A stretch of 64,000 nt of DNA from Paenibacillus riograndensis SBR5 (GTDB taxonomy: Bacteria; Bacillota; Bacilli; Paenibacillales; Paenibacillaceae), in assembly GCF_000981585.1 (NCBI RefSeq), contig NZ_LN831776.1, positions 1,317,001-1,381,000 on the forward strand, written 5' to 3'. Positions 8,738 through 17,559 of the stretch are shown one piece after another (within the stretch, counting starts at the first letter, position 1; each line of letters opens with the position of its first letter). The translations under genes were made by a program, and so were the position numbers. The notes under the pieces were generated by a model that saw only the letters and a list, made by a program, of their open reading frames with translations, was not told the origin of the DNA and did no database searches.

Positions 8738-9460
8738 CTACTGTACCTTTTCCGGTTCCGGGTAAGTGACGCCTAGCGTATCGACGGTAACCTTCTTCAT
8801 AACCGGAGGCTGATCCGGACGGTCTGAGCTGTCGCGCGGCAGGTTGACGATGGCATCTACCACATCCTGGCCTTCGGTAACCTTGCCGAAAGCGGCATAT
8901 TGGCCGTCGAGGCTAGGATAAGCCGCAGCCATAATGAAGAACTGCGAGCCGCCGGAGTTCATATCCTGGCTTCTGGCCATGGACAGAACACCTTGTGTGT
9001 GCTGCAGGTTGTTGGTGAAGCCGTTCGCGGTGAACTCACCGGCGATGCTGTAGCCCGGTCCGCCCATGCCTGTGCCATCGGGATCGCCGCCTTGAATCAT
9101 GAAGCCAGGAATGACACGGTGGAAGATCGTTCCGTCATAGAAGCCTTTTTGAATGAGAGAGATAAAATTATTGACGGTATTCGGAGCGACCTCAGGGTAC
9201 AGCTCGGCCTTGATGATGCCGCCGTTGTCCATCTCTATAGTAACCACCGGATGACTGGCGGTTGCCGAAGGCAACCCTTCCGTAGCTGCGGCAGCGCTCT
9301 CCTGGGGAGCAGGACTTGCCGCATTGCCCGCCGCATTGCTGCTTCCGTTACCTGCCGCATTATTGTTGTTCGCGGGTTTGTTGCCGCAGCCTGCGGCAAT
9401 GACCAGCAGGAAAGTCATCATCAGCAGCAAGATGACAGGTTTTTTTCTTGTACGCTTCAC
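8738..9460 (-). CDS. Cyclophilin-type peptidyl-prolyl isomerase lipoprotein
   Basis: The product (240 aa from GTG 9460, AAAGGAG eleven bases upstream) starts with a lipoprotein signal: basic MKRTRKKP, a hydrophobic stretch and lipobox VIAAGC. A low-complexity Asn/Ala/Ser linker of ~45 residues leads to a complete cyclophilin domain with FHRVIPGFMIQGGDPDGTGMGGPG, the active-site Arg of FHRV, and GSQFFI. It should catalyse proline isomerisation of secreted proteins at the outer face of the membrane. An in-frame TTG at 9493 is a weaker alternative start. Confidence 0.9.
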   Translation of the reverse strand: MKRTRKKPVILLLMMTFLLVIAAGCGNKPANNNNAAGNGSSNAAGNAASPAPQESAAAATEGLPSATASHPVVTIEMDNGGIIKAELYPEVAPNTVNNFISLIQKGFYDGTIFHRVIPGFMIQGGDPDGTGMGGPGYSIAGEFTANGFTNNLQHTQGVLSMARSQDMNSGGSQFFIMAAAYPSLDGQYAAFGKVTEGQDVVDAIVNLPRDSSDRPDQPPVMKKVTVDTLGVTYPEPEKVQ

Positions 9461-9633
9461 GTTCTCAATCGCTCCTTTGATCTTGAATATCAAATGCTCA
9501 CACCTTCAATCATACCCTGTTTGTACCGCCCGTTGCAAAGCCCGCAGCGCCGCCCGGCATTGGCACATCCCCGAAAGAAGGTTAGAATGAAAAGATGATG
9601 CTTCCAAGAATACACAGAAGGGGCGTGTGCAGC

Positions 9634-10873
9634 ATGCGTTTTTCATGGAAGCGGAACCTGATCGTGCTTTGGGTAGGGGTGTTCTTTTGCAGTACGGCAT
9701 ATTCGATCTCGATTCCGTTCCTCTCGATTTTTTTGAGTGACCAGCTTGGTGTTAAGAATCATTTGGAAATCTGGTCGGGGGTCAGCTTTGGCATTACCTT
9801 CCTGGCCAGTGCGCTGATATCGCCTTACTGGGGGTCGCTCGCCGACAAATACGGGCGCAAGCCCATGCTGATCCGGTCGGGCTTCAGCCTCGCGGCGCTC
9901 TATTTGATCAATTTTTTTGTACATGATCCATATGTTTTTATTATTGTGCGTATTTTTCAAGGTCTCCTGGCTGGTTTTGTGCCGGCAGCCATTGCTATGG
10001 TCGCCACCAACACACCGGAGGAGAAGACCGGTTATGCGCTCAGCATCATGTCTACGGCCGGGGCCACCGGGAGCATTATCGGCCCGCTGATCGGCGGTGT
10101 GGTCAGCTTTTATTCCAGCAACCGCAGCGCGTTTCTGTTCTCGGCGGTAATTGTGCTGGTATCCGCGCTGATCGCTACCTTTTTTGCCAAGGAGGAGAAT
10201 TATGACCGTTCGGCGCCGAGATCGCATGTGCGTGATGATATCCGGGAAGCGGCAGCAAATCCGGCGTTTATGACGCTGCTGATGCTGGCGGGGCTGGCCA
10301 CCTTTTCTGTAATGATATTGGAACCGCTGCTGCCAATTTATCTGCTCGATATGGGGATATCGCGGAACAGCGCTTCCCTAAGCTCGGGCATCGTTTTCTC
10401 CGCTGTGGGGATCGCCACGGTAATTATGGCTCCACAGTGGGGGAGGCTCGGCAGCCGCAAGGGCTTTGGCTTTATTTTGTTCATCGGCCTGGTCGGCGGG
10501 GGGATCGGAAATATTCTGCAGTATTTTGTATCGGGTTATGTAGAATTCGCTATCCTGCGTTTTGCTTACGGCTTGTTCTATGCCGGTGTGCTTCCGTCGG
10601 TAAATGCCATGATTGTGCAGGTCATTGATCCTGGCTTCCGCGGGCGGGCTTTCGGCCTAAATCAGGCGGCGACCCAGCTGGCAACCATGGCCGGGCCGAT
10701 TATCGGCGGACTGCTCGGAGCTTTGCATTCCGATCCGCTGGGTATTTGTCATTAACGGAGGGATGCTACTTGTGGCGGCTGTACTGGTAAAAACCCGCAA
10801 GCTGGAGGCAAAAGTGGAAGCTGTGGAAGCTGCCCATGCCCCGGGGCAGACGGTAACCCTGGAAAACCCGTAA
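9634..10873 (+). pseudogene. MFS multidrug efflux transporter, MdtG-like, with C-terminal frameshift
   Basis: The open frame encodes a DHA1-type MFS protein: helix 1 LIVLWVGVFFCSTAYSISIPFL, motif A GSLADKYGRKPMLIRSG after helix 2, and motif C TAGATGSIIGPLIGG in helix 5. It ends abruptly at 10755 after ALHSDPLGICH. The next frame continues without a break as WVFVINGGMLLVAAVLVKTRKL and stops at 10873, which restores helix 12 and ~413 residues. The total span is one base more than a multiple of three, so a one-base insertion (or two-base deletion) near 10735-10742 explains it. ATG 9634 is preferred over 9595. It may be a real lesion or an assembly error. Confidence 0.75.
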
Positions 10874-10890
10874 AAGAAACATGAAAGGCT

Positions 10891-10928
10891 GTCCGCTTGA
10901 AGGTTACTCTTCAGCGGACGTTTTTTTT
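10891..10928 (+). terminator. Rho-independent terminator after the MFS gene
   Basis: GTCCGCT-GAAG pairs with CTTC-AGCGGAC, followed by eight T on the plus strand. It overlaps the 3' end of the convergent CLC gene. Confidence 0.75.
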
Positions 10929-12235
10929 GTTGTGCGCAGCTGCTTGGCGGTTCCCAGCGTGGTGCCTTCGGGAATCCGGACCCACTCACTCTTGGAAATT
11001 CCGATCTGCTGAGAGGTGTAGATGCCCGAATGACCGGAGAACAGGTAGCTTATCAGACAAGCGATGAACATATAGACGGCTCCGCCCGACCCGAACAGTT
11101 CAATGCCCATAAGGAAGCAGGCAACCGGCGTATTGGTAGCACCGCAGAAGACGGCGATGAAGCCCAGCGAAGCCAGAAACGGCGCATGAAGATGAAGAAA
11201 ACTGGCCAGGCTGTTGCCCAGGGTTGCTCCGATGGCAAAGAGCGGAGTCACTTCTCCCCCCTGGAATCCGGTGCCCAGGGTGAATGAGGTGAAAATCAGC
11301 TTCCATAAGAATGCGAAGGGCGCCACATCGGTCTGAAAAGAGTCCTGAATCAGAGGGATGCCCAGACCGAGATAGTCCCGGGTGCCGGCAATATAGACCA
11401 GCGCAATTATAATGAAGCCGCCCAGCGCACTTTTGAGCATCGGATTCTTCACTAGCCGGGTAAAGGTTTTTTTCAGATAATGGGTAAGCTCACTGAAGAG
11501 GATACTGGCAAGCCCGAACAGCACAGAGGCCAGGATCACCTTTAGCAGTATGATGGCAGTTAGCGGAGGAAAAAGCTCCACATGATAATGGATGTGCTGG
11601 ACCTTCCACAAACGGGTAGCCACAATATCCCCGATGAAGCTGGCTGTGAAACAGGGGAGCAGGGCCTTGTGGCTGATCAGGCCGATAGCCACAACCTCCA
11701 GGCCGAACAGGGTTCCGGCCAATGGTGTTCCAAAAATCGAGCCAAAGCCGCCGCTGATCCCGCACATAAGCAATATTTGCCGGTCAAGGGAATTGATGCG
11801 GATCAGCCTGCCGAATCCTTCCGCGAGGCTGCCTCCCATTTGCACAGCTGTTCCTTCCCGTCCTGCGGAGCCTCCGAATAGATGGGTAACGAGTGTTCCG
11901 AACAGCACCAGGGGAGCCATCCGCATCGGAATGGTTTCATTCCCCTGCTGAATCTGTTCCAGGATCAGATTATTCCCTTTGGCACTGTTCTTGCCGTAGC
12001 GCATGTACAGGAAGCTCACCAGCGCTCCGCCCAGCGGCAGCAAGTACAGCAGCCAGGCATGATTCAGCCGTACCTCTGTCACAGCATCCAGGCTTTTCAG
12101 AAAAATGGCCGAGGCCGAGCCCGAAAGAATACCGACGCACCCCCCCAGCACAATCCATTTGATGAAGGTGCCCCACAGCGCCAGAAAATGGCTCCTTTCC
12201 ATAAGCTTCAGCCAATATGTATGTATTGCTCTCAT
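10904..12235 (-). CDS. CLC-family fluoride/proton antiporter (CLC-F type)
   Basis: The 443-aa polytopic membrane protein has the CLC gating motif GREGT at residues 125-129 with Glu127, plus FGTPLAGTLFGLEV and TGFQGGEVTPLFAIGATLGN. The usual GSGIP anion-site motif is replaced by GNNLI (87-91), so the conserved Ser of chloride CLCs is missing, as in fluoride-exporting members. The preceding fluoride riboswitch makes the substrate almost certain: export of toxic fluoride coupled to proton entry. ATG 12235 lies eight bases from GGAGG. An in-frame TTG at 12250 is unlikely. Confidence 0.92.
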   Translation of the reverse strand: MRAIHTYWLKLMERSHFLALWGTFIKWIVLGGCVGILSGSASAIFLKSLDAVTEVRLNHAWLLYLLPLGGALVSFLYMRYGKNSAKGNNLILEQIQQGNETIPMRMAPLVLFGTLVTHLFGGSAGREGTAVQMGGSLAEGFGRLIRINSLDRQILLMCGISGGFGSIFGTPLAGTLFGLEVVAIGLISHKALLPCFTASFIGDIVATRLWKVQHIHYHVELFPPLTAIILLKVILASVLFGLASILFSELTHYLKKTFTRLVKNPMLKSALGGFIIIALVYIAGTRDYLGLGIPLIQDSFQTDVAPFAFLWKLIFTSFTLGTGFQGGEVTPLFAIGATLGNSLASFLHLHAPFLASLGFIAVFCGATNTPVACFLMGIELFGSGGAVYMFIACLISYLFSGHSGIYTSQQIGISKSEWVRIPEGTTLGTAKQLRTTKKTSAEE

Positions 12236-12277
12236 CCTGCCAGCCTCCAATAGAATAATGCTGCTTCATTGATTCCC

Positions 12278-12366
12278 TAAAATCAAACAGACTCCTACCA
12301 GCAAAGTGACCGCTGGTAGGAGTCATTAGTCTCTAGGGACGGTTAATGGCGAACTCCATCGCCGTA
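12278..12366 (-). promoter_or_regulatory. Fluoride riboswitch (crcB motif) with terminator
   Basis: Read on the minus strand, the leader begins GGCGATGGAGTTCGCC, continues with ATTAACCG, and reaches TGACTCCTACCAGC, the invariant parts of the crcB-motif aptamer. The last segment (12312-12325) is also the left arm of a terminator whose right arm GCTGGTAGGAGTC (12290-12302) precedes a T-rich run. Fluoride binding would keep the TGACTCCTA segment in the pseudoknot and allow read-through into the CLC gene 43 bases downstream. This is a transcriptional ON switch by known precedent. Confidence 0.93.
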
Positions 12367-12380
12367 TTGAATTACAACCA

Positions 12381-12409
12381 ATACTAAGGATATCATGCTA
12401 AAAAGTCAA
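12381..12409 (-). promoter_or_regulatory. Sigma-A promoter of the fluoride riboswitch/CLC unit
   Basis: On the minus strand TTGACT and TAGTAT are separated by 17 bases. The expected start site falls about ten bases before the aptamer. Confidence 0.7.
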
Positions 12410-12426
12410 TGCGGAAATTAACAATG

Positions 12427-13029
12427 TTATTCTTCCTCACCGGTGGAGCCATTCAGCACATCCGTACCCGGCATGGCATCAATAGGCGGCGCGGCCGGAT
12501 CGATGGCAGTTCCGGGCTGGAGCTCGTCGGCATCGGGCACATCCTCCAGCGGAAGCTCTTCTTGATCCACAAGCTCTTCATCCCCGGCGTAGTCAATGGC
12601 ACCGCCGGCCAGTCCGGCCGCACCGGCAGCGAATATCGCATCGGACTCCAGCACTTCATCCCGTTCGGATGGCGGCGGGGAAGTCATGCTCCGCACTCTG
12701 TCGGCCCTGCGTCCAAGCGCCGGTTCAGGGGCATTCAGGCCGATATCGGCAGCGAGAATAGGATCGCCCGTCAAAGCCGGATCGGAGCCGTCATCTGCAA
12801 CGCCATCCCAATCGACAGGCCTTTCGTGGGCCGGATCATGGCTGGCCAGTGCGGATTCCATAGGCCTTAAGTCCGCTCCGGCAGTTTCATCATCGGGGTT
12901 GTGCCGCGTGATCGTCCCCAGCGGCCGCAGCTCCTCCAGGGGAATGTCCTGCTCCGGGGAAACATCCCCCAGCTTGTTGTACCGCTCATATACAAAATCG
13001 GCTTCAGTTTTGTTGAATTCATTACCCAT
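12427..13029 (-). CDS. Hypothetical acidic low-complexity protein
   Basis: The 200-aa product starts MGNEFNKTEADFVYERYNKLGDV behind AAAAGGAG and is strongly acidic and Pro/Ala/Asp-rich throughout, with no membrane segment or signal peptide. The N-terminal ~35 residues look ordered and the rest disordered. A short hydrophobic Ala/Gly patch (FAAGAAGLAGGAIDYAG) lies near residue 140. I do not recognise a family. It lies upstream of the CLC gene on the same strand, but the CLC unit has its own promoter. Confidence 0.6.
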   Translation of the reverse strand: MGNEFNKTEADFVYERYNKLGDVSPEQDIPLEELRPLGTITRHNPDDETAGADLRPMESALASHDPAHERPVDWDGVADDGSDPALTGDPILAADIGLNAPEPALGRRADRVRSMTSPPPSERDEVLESDAIFAAGAAGLAGGAIDYAGDEELVDQEELPLEDVPDADELQPGTAIDPAAPPIDAMPGTDVLNGSTGEEE

Positions 13030-13292
13030 AGCCGCTCAACTCCTTTTGGCTTAATTGCTTCTTGATTGCTTATAGTAATTCTATACCCTAATCTCAGATG
13101 GCGAATCTGTAACCTTTAGGCGGCCTATTCTTAATATAATCATTCTGCAGGAGGATTAACCATAAACTGCGGTATAACGTCTTTTTTCGAGATGGTTTGC
13201 AAATATGGGCAGGTAAAATGCGAACGTTGTCGAAAATTTTAGAGGTTAGATGTACTACATAAATCCAACTATAGACTTACTGAGGTGCGATA

Positions 13293-15191
13293 ATGAAGTT
13301 GCCATCAATGAAGGCGGCCGCAGCGATATTCATGCTGTTTCTGCTGATTTCCATAGTGCCTATCGGGATCGCAGTGCAATGGGGCGGCGGGGCAGGATTT
13401 TCTATACCGGACTGGGAAATGAAATGGGAGACTTCAGACGTATGCGATCCTGCGGCAGCAGCTGAAGCCCCTGACAGCGAATGGGTGCAAGCAGGCATGG
13501 ATTCAGTGCGGCCTGCGGCTCCGGCAGATGCTTCGGCAGTCTGGTTCCGTTTTCCCCTCCCGTTAACGGAAGAGCGCAACCCGGCCCTGTTGATTAATAA
13601 AGTCACCGGACATAACCTCAGGGCCTATGCGGATCATAAGCTTATCTATGAGTCGCAGGATTTGATGAATTATGATGAAAGAAAAGTGCTGATCCCCTTG
13701 TCCGGGACGGAGGGGCATTCCTGGTTATATCTATGGAGCAGCGGAGGCGGACAGGGCTTTGGAATTGAAGGGGAAATCACGGCAGGAAACTACGGGAAAC
13801 TGCTGGAGTTTTATGTAAAACAGAATTTGCCGGATATGGTGATTGGTGCGGCATTTCTATTTGTAGGTGCGGCACTTATGGGCTGTTTACTGTTTCTCAA
13901 GCTGGACTTTTTCAAAGGCGGTTTTTTCCTTGTCCTGGTTATAGTATCCTTCGGGGTTCTGTTTATCACCTATTCACCTTTTCTGCCAGTTATTTTGCAC
14001 ATCCCGGACCACTGGACCCAGATCGGCTTTGATCTGGCATTATTTACATTGCTGCCGTCGTTCACGATCTACTTTGAGCAGATTTTTGGCGCAGGCAAGC
14101 ACAGGGTAATCACGAAGCTGCGTAAATTCCAACTGGGCTATTCGTTATTCTGTCTGGTATTTCTCATCGTGAACGCTATGTTGTCTTACCGCCTGGACGG
14201 GCTGTATAGAATCGCTACCGTTGACTTTCTGGGCCTTCTGATGATGGCGCAGTTCATCTATTTACTGTTCGTGACGCTCGGAGCTGCGTTCAAAGGCAAT
14301 CGGGATGCCGTCATCTTTTCGGCCGGATTCTCTATATTTGCCTTATTGTCATTAACTGAGCTGATTCTCTACTACGCCAACAACAGCTACCACTTGCAGT
14401 GGTGGAAATGGGGAGTGATTGCGTTCGTGGCTTCGCTTATTCTCATTTTGGGCAGGAGATTTGCGGGCAATCATGAGCAGGTGCTCGAATATTCCCGTGA
14501 TCTGGAGAAATTCAATGACGACCTGCAGCGTTCTGAGAAAATGGAGATCATCAGCGAGCTTGCTGCTTCGGTGGCCCATGAGGTGCGCAATCCCCTGCAG
14601 GTGACCCGCGGATTCCTGCAGATCCTGGGGGAACGCTCTGATAAGAAGGAGAAGGAATACCTGCAGATGGCTATGGAGGAGCTTGACAGAGCCTCGCTCA
14701 TCATCACGGATTTTTTGACCTTTGCCAAGCCGGGGATGGATACGCTGGACAGATTTGAGGTGGAGGAGGAGCTGCGGCATGTCTCCGGCGTTCTGGTGCC
14801 GCTGGCTCATCTGCAAGGGGGGACCATTGAGCTTAACCTGGAGAGCGGGCTTCAGGTGCTCGGCAGCACCTCCAAGTTCAAACAGGCTTTTATCAATCTG
14901 ATCAAAAACGCTATTGAATCCCTGGAGGAAGATGGACAAATAACGGTTGCCGCCTGGAGATCGGGAGAGCACATCATCATCAGTGTCCGGGATAACGGGG
15001 AAGGGATGAAGATGAGCGAGCTGGCGCATCTGGGCGAACCTTACTATTCGAATAAAAAGAAGGGAACAGGCCTTGGACTTATGGTTACGTTCCGGATTAT
15101 TGAAGCAATGAACGGCTCCATTCAGTTTCAGAGCAGAAAGGGAGAAGGCACTGAGGTCATTGTGAAATTACCATCCGCCGCAAAAAAATAG
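13293..15191 (+). CDS. Sensor histidine kinase with extracellular domain and 7TM region (copy 1)
   Basis: The 632-aa kinase has an N-terminal signal/anchor helix and an extracellular beta-type domain (~35-170, with WVQAGM and VWFRFPLPL, as in 7TMR-DISM sensors). About seven membrane helices follow (~180-390), then HisKA with His429 in SVAHEVRNPLQVTRGFLQIL and an HATPase domain (NLIKNAIESL, DNGEGM, GTGLGLMV). The HEVRNPL type of H-box is that of KinB-like sporulation/phosphorelay kinases. No response regulator is adjacent. The next gene is a full-length paralogue. The start ATG has only a weak GAGGTG upstream. Confidence 0.88.
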   Translation: MKLPSMKAAAAIFMLFLLISIVPIGIAVQWGGGAGFSIPDWEMKWETSDVCDPAAAAEAPDSEWVQAGMDSVRPAAPADASAVWFRFPLPLTEERNPALLINKVTGHNLRAYADHKLIYESQDLMNYDERKVLIPLSGTEGHSWLYLWSSGGGQGFGIEGEITAGNYGKLLEFYVKQNLPDMVIGAAFLFVGAALMGCLLFLKLDFFKGGFFLVLVIVSFGVLFITYSPFLPVILHIPDHWTQIGFDLALFTLLPSFTIYFEQIFGAGKHRVITKLRKFQLGYSLFCLVFLIVNAMLSYRLDGLYRIATVDFLGLLMMAQFIYLLFVTLGAAFKGNRDAVIFSAGFSIFALLSLTELILYYANNSYHLQWWKWGVIAFVASLILILGRRFAGNHEQVLEYSRDLEKFNDDLQRSEKMEIISELAASVAHEVRNPLQVTRGFLQILGERSDKKEKEYLQMAMEELDRASLIITDFLTFAKPGMDTLDRFEVEEELRHVSGVLVPLAHLQGGTIELNLESGLQVLGSTSKFKQAFINLIKNAIESLEEDGQITVAAWRSGEHIIISVRDNGEGMKMSELAHLGEPYYSNKKKGTGLGLMVTFRIIEAMNGSIQFQSRKGEGTEVIVKLPSAAKK

Positions 15192-15298
15192 GAATTATTT
15201 TGTTTAATACCGTTTTTTTGAAGGGATGCGCTGTGACTGGAGCGAAGTACTACTAACAACAGAGCTAAGCTTCTGAAATTTTCTGCTGAGGTGCTTGC

Positions 15299-17215
15299 AT
15301 GCGCTTGTTCGCTAAAATTCTACATCTAACCATAGTTCTATTCGTACTTTGTACGGCCTGTGGCGCGTTCGAGGCCTCGGCAGCAGGCCGGCACGCCCCC
15401 CGGGAATTGACAAGCTGGCAGATGAGATGGGGAAGTCCGGACGGAGATACGGGGCAAGAGGTACCGCTTGGAGAGACTCAGGGCTGGATAAAGGTTGATG
15501 CCCGTCAGGGGACACCGGAGCTTCCCAAGGGAATATCCTCTGCATGGACGCGGATAACGCTGCCGGAGAGTCAATATACCTCGCCTGCGGTTTATATTAA
15601 GACGTTATATGCCCTGCATGTGAAGGTGTATGCGGGTGAACGTCTTATCTTTGAAGGCAGCCGCAGCTATATCCATGACAATTATTCATTGCTCATTCCG
15701 CTGAGTACCGAAGATCAGGGCACAACCCTATATATATGGACGGCAACCCTGCAGGACCGTATCGGGATTAAAGACAGAGTAGCCGTGGGCGAACACAGCA
15801 ATCTGCTTAAGGATTATTCGAAAAATGGACTTGCCGATATCGTTTTGGGCGGAGCCTTTCTGTTCGTGGCTCTCGTTTTGTTCGTATGCACCTTTTACCT
15901 GAGCAAGGAGTATTTCTCCATTGCGACCGCACTGTCCCTGGTGATAGCCTCCACGGGAGTCCTGTCCATCACCTATTCTCCTTTTACGTACACCTTCTTC
16001 AGTTATTTGGGTCCGCTTAGCGTCGTTTTTTTCGATCTGGCGCTGCTGTCGCTGCTCCCCGCATTAACCTTTTTGTTTGAGAAAATATTCGGCAGCGGCA
16101 AGTTCGCCATCATCCGGCGCTTCCGTAAATTCCAGGTAGCCTATTCATTGTTCTGCATAGCCTGTCTGATCGTGAACACCCTCTCAGGCAACCGGCTGGT
16201 GGAATTTTATTATGTCGTGTCCGCCACCATTGTCGGAGTCATTATGATTCTGCAATTCATCCTGCTGATTGCCTGTGTTATCCTCTTCTCGCTGCGTGGG
16301 AACAAGGATGCAATCACCTTTGCCATCGGTTTCGGAACTGCAGCTTTGACCGGAGCGGTTGAACTGGCCTGGTATTATTACCGCCAGGGCAATTATGATC
16401 TCATCTATTGGAAGTGGGCGCTGGTGGTGTTCATTCTGTCCTTGATCATCATACTGGGACGCCGTCTTGCCCATAACCATCAGCAGGTTGTCAAGTATTC
16501 ACGGGAACTGGAGCTCTTCAATAACGAACTGCAGCGTTCCGAAAAAATGGAAATCATCAGCGAGCTGGCCGCATCTGTTGCGCATGAGGTGCGCAATCCG
16601 CTTCAGGTGACAAGAGGGTTTCTGCAGCTGTTAAGCGAGAAGTCGAGCGGCGATGAGCGTAAATATTTGTCCATGGCCTTAAGCGAGCTGGACCGCGCAT
16701 CCAATATCATTACGGATTTTCTTACGTTCGCCAAACCTGAGTTCGAGAAGATCTCTCAGCTGAGCGTTCTGGATGAATGCAAGCATATCGAGAGCATTAT
16801 GCTCCCGCTGTGCCACTTGAACGGAGGCAAAATGGTGCTCGAGGTCACCGGGGATTTATGGGTAAAGGGCAATTCCTCCAAATTCAAGCAGGCTTTTATC
16901 AATATGATCAAGAACAGTATTGAGTCGCTCGGGGAGGATGGCAGCATTCATATTAAGGCATATGCCAAAGGAGATAAGGTGTTCATTCATATCAAGGATA
17001 ACGGGGCGGGTATGGACCCGGCAGTTCTGAGCAGGCTGGGTGAGCCTTATTTCTCTTCCAACAAAACAAAAGGTACAGGCCTTGGGCTGATGGTTACGTT
17101 CAGGATCATAGAGGCGATGGGGGGAGAGGTCCGCTTCATAAGCAGCAAAGGAGCCGGAACCGAGTCCATTACCATTCTGCCGTTGGCAGAAGCTCCGGAG
17201 GGTTCTGGCTCCTAA
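15299..17215 (+). CDS. Sensor histidine kinase with extracellular domain and 7TM region (copy 2)
   Basis: The 638-aa protein is a tandem paralogue of the preceding kinase: same order of N-terminal signal, extracellular domain (~30-170), seven helices, HisKA (SVAHEVRNPLQVTRGFLQLL) and HATPase (NMIKNSIESL, DNGAGM, GTGLGLMV). The kinase core is highly conserved between the copies, whereas the extracellular domain has diverged, which suggests different ligands feeding one phosphorelay. GAGGTG lies six bases before the ATG. It ends 21 bases from the 3' end of the convergent leader-peptide gene, with no terminator in between. Confidence 0.88.
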   Translation: MRLFAKILHLTIVLFVLCTACGAFEASAAGRHAPRELTSWQMRWGSPDGDTGQEVPLGETQGWIKVDARQGTPELPKGISSAWTRITLPESQYTSPAVYIKTLYALHVKVYAGERLIFEGSRSYIHDNYSLLIPLSTEDQGTTLYIWTATLQDRIGIKDRVAVGEHSNLLKDYSKNGLADIVLGGAFLFVALVLFVCTFYLSKEYFSIATALSLVIASTGVLSITYSPFTYTFFSYLGPLSVVFFDLALLSLLPALTFLFEKIFGSGKFAIIRRFRKFQVAYSLFCIACLIVNTLSGNRLVEFYYVVSATIVGVIMILQFILLIACVILFSLRGNKDAITFAIGFGTAALTGAVELAWYYYRQGNYDLIYWKWALVVFILSLIIILGRRLAHNHQQVVKYSRELELFNNELQRSEKMEIISELAASVAHEVRNPLQVTRGFLQLLSEKSSGDERKYLSMALSELDRASNIITDFLTFAKPEFEKISQLSVLDECKHIESIMLPLCHLNGGKMVLEVTGDLWVKGNSSKFKQAFINMIKNSIESLGEDGSIHIKAYAKGDKVFIHIKDNGAGMDPAVLSRLGEPYFSSNKTKGTGLGLMVTFRIIEAMGGEVRFISSKGAGTESITILPLAEAPEGSGS

Positions 17216-17236
17216 CGGGACAAAGCCTTATAGATT

Positions 17237-17476
17237 TTACCAGGTGCTGAGTGTGGTTAAGTCTGTCTTCATTACGCCTGATGCCGGACTGGGCGGGATA
17301 ACCAGATAGAACTCATTGGACGCTTCTTCAACAGTTCTGAGGGTAATATTGTCGGGAAGTTCAATGCCTAGCGCTTCTTGGAGGGCTGCCTTCGGATCTG
17401 TGAGTAATCTTTGCTTGAACCCCGGATCTTCCCATGCCTTTTGAATTACTTGATTTCGGAGAATTGCTTCTGACAA
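17237..17476 (-). CDS. NHLP-type leader peptide RiPP precursor with C-terminal Trp
   Basis: The 79-aa product starts at a TTG (17474-17476) six bases behind GGGAAGGGTG. Residues 13-32 (KAWEDPGFKQRLLTDPKAAL) match the nitrile-hydratase-like leader (NHLP) pattern known from RiPP precursors, as do GIELPDNITLRTVEE and the terminal FYLVIPP (56-62). A short tail SPASGVMKTDLTTLSTW follows and would be the core; cleavage after Ser-Gly (67) would leave twelve residues ending in Trp79. It has no Cys. It lies 83 bases downstream of an isoprenoid-synthase-fold gene on the same strand and has its own extended -10. The leader family is fairly sure, the modification is inferred. Confidence 0.8.
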   Translation of the reverse strand: MSEAILRNQVIQKAWEDPGFKQRLLTDPKAALQEALGIELPDNITLRTVEEASNEFYLVIPPSPASGVMKTDLTTLSTW

Positions 17477-17515
17477 AATAATCACCCTTCCCAAAATGGT
17501 TATATTTTCCTGATT

Positions 17516-17524
17516 AGTATAGCA
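17516..17524 (-). promoter_or_regulatory. Extended -10 promoter of the leader-peptide gene
   Basis: On the minus strand TGCTATACT forms an extended -10 about 40 bases before the TTG start. No strong -35 is present, as is usual for this class. Confidence 0.5.
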
Positions 17525-17559
17525 TAGCCCACTCTATTATTCTATATCCTATTTCCTAT

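Noticed and set aside
13147..13260. Possible short peptide gene behind a CAGGAGG at 13147
   Set aside because: No ATG, GTG or TTG lies at proper spacing; only ATT or ATA codons follow.
17237..17476. Truncated nitrile hydratase alpha subunit
   Set aside because: Only the short leader-like segment is present, with its own promoter, ribosome site and stop, and the catalytic Cys motif is absent, so a RiPP precursor fits better.
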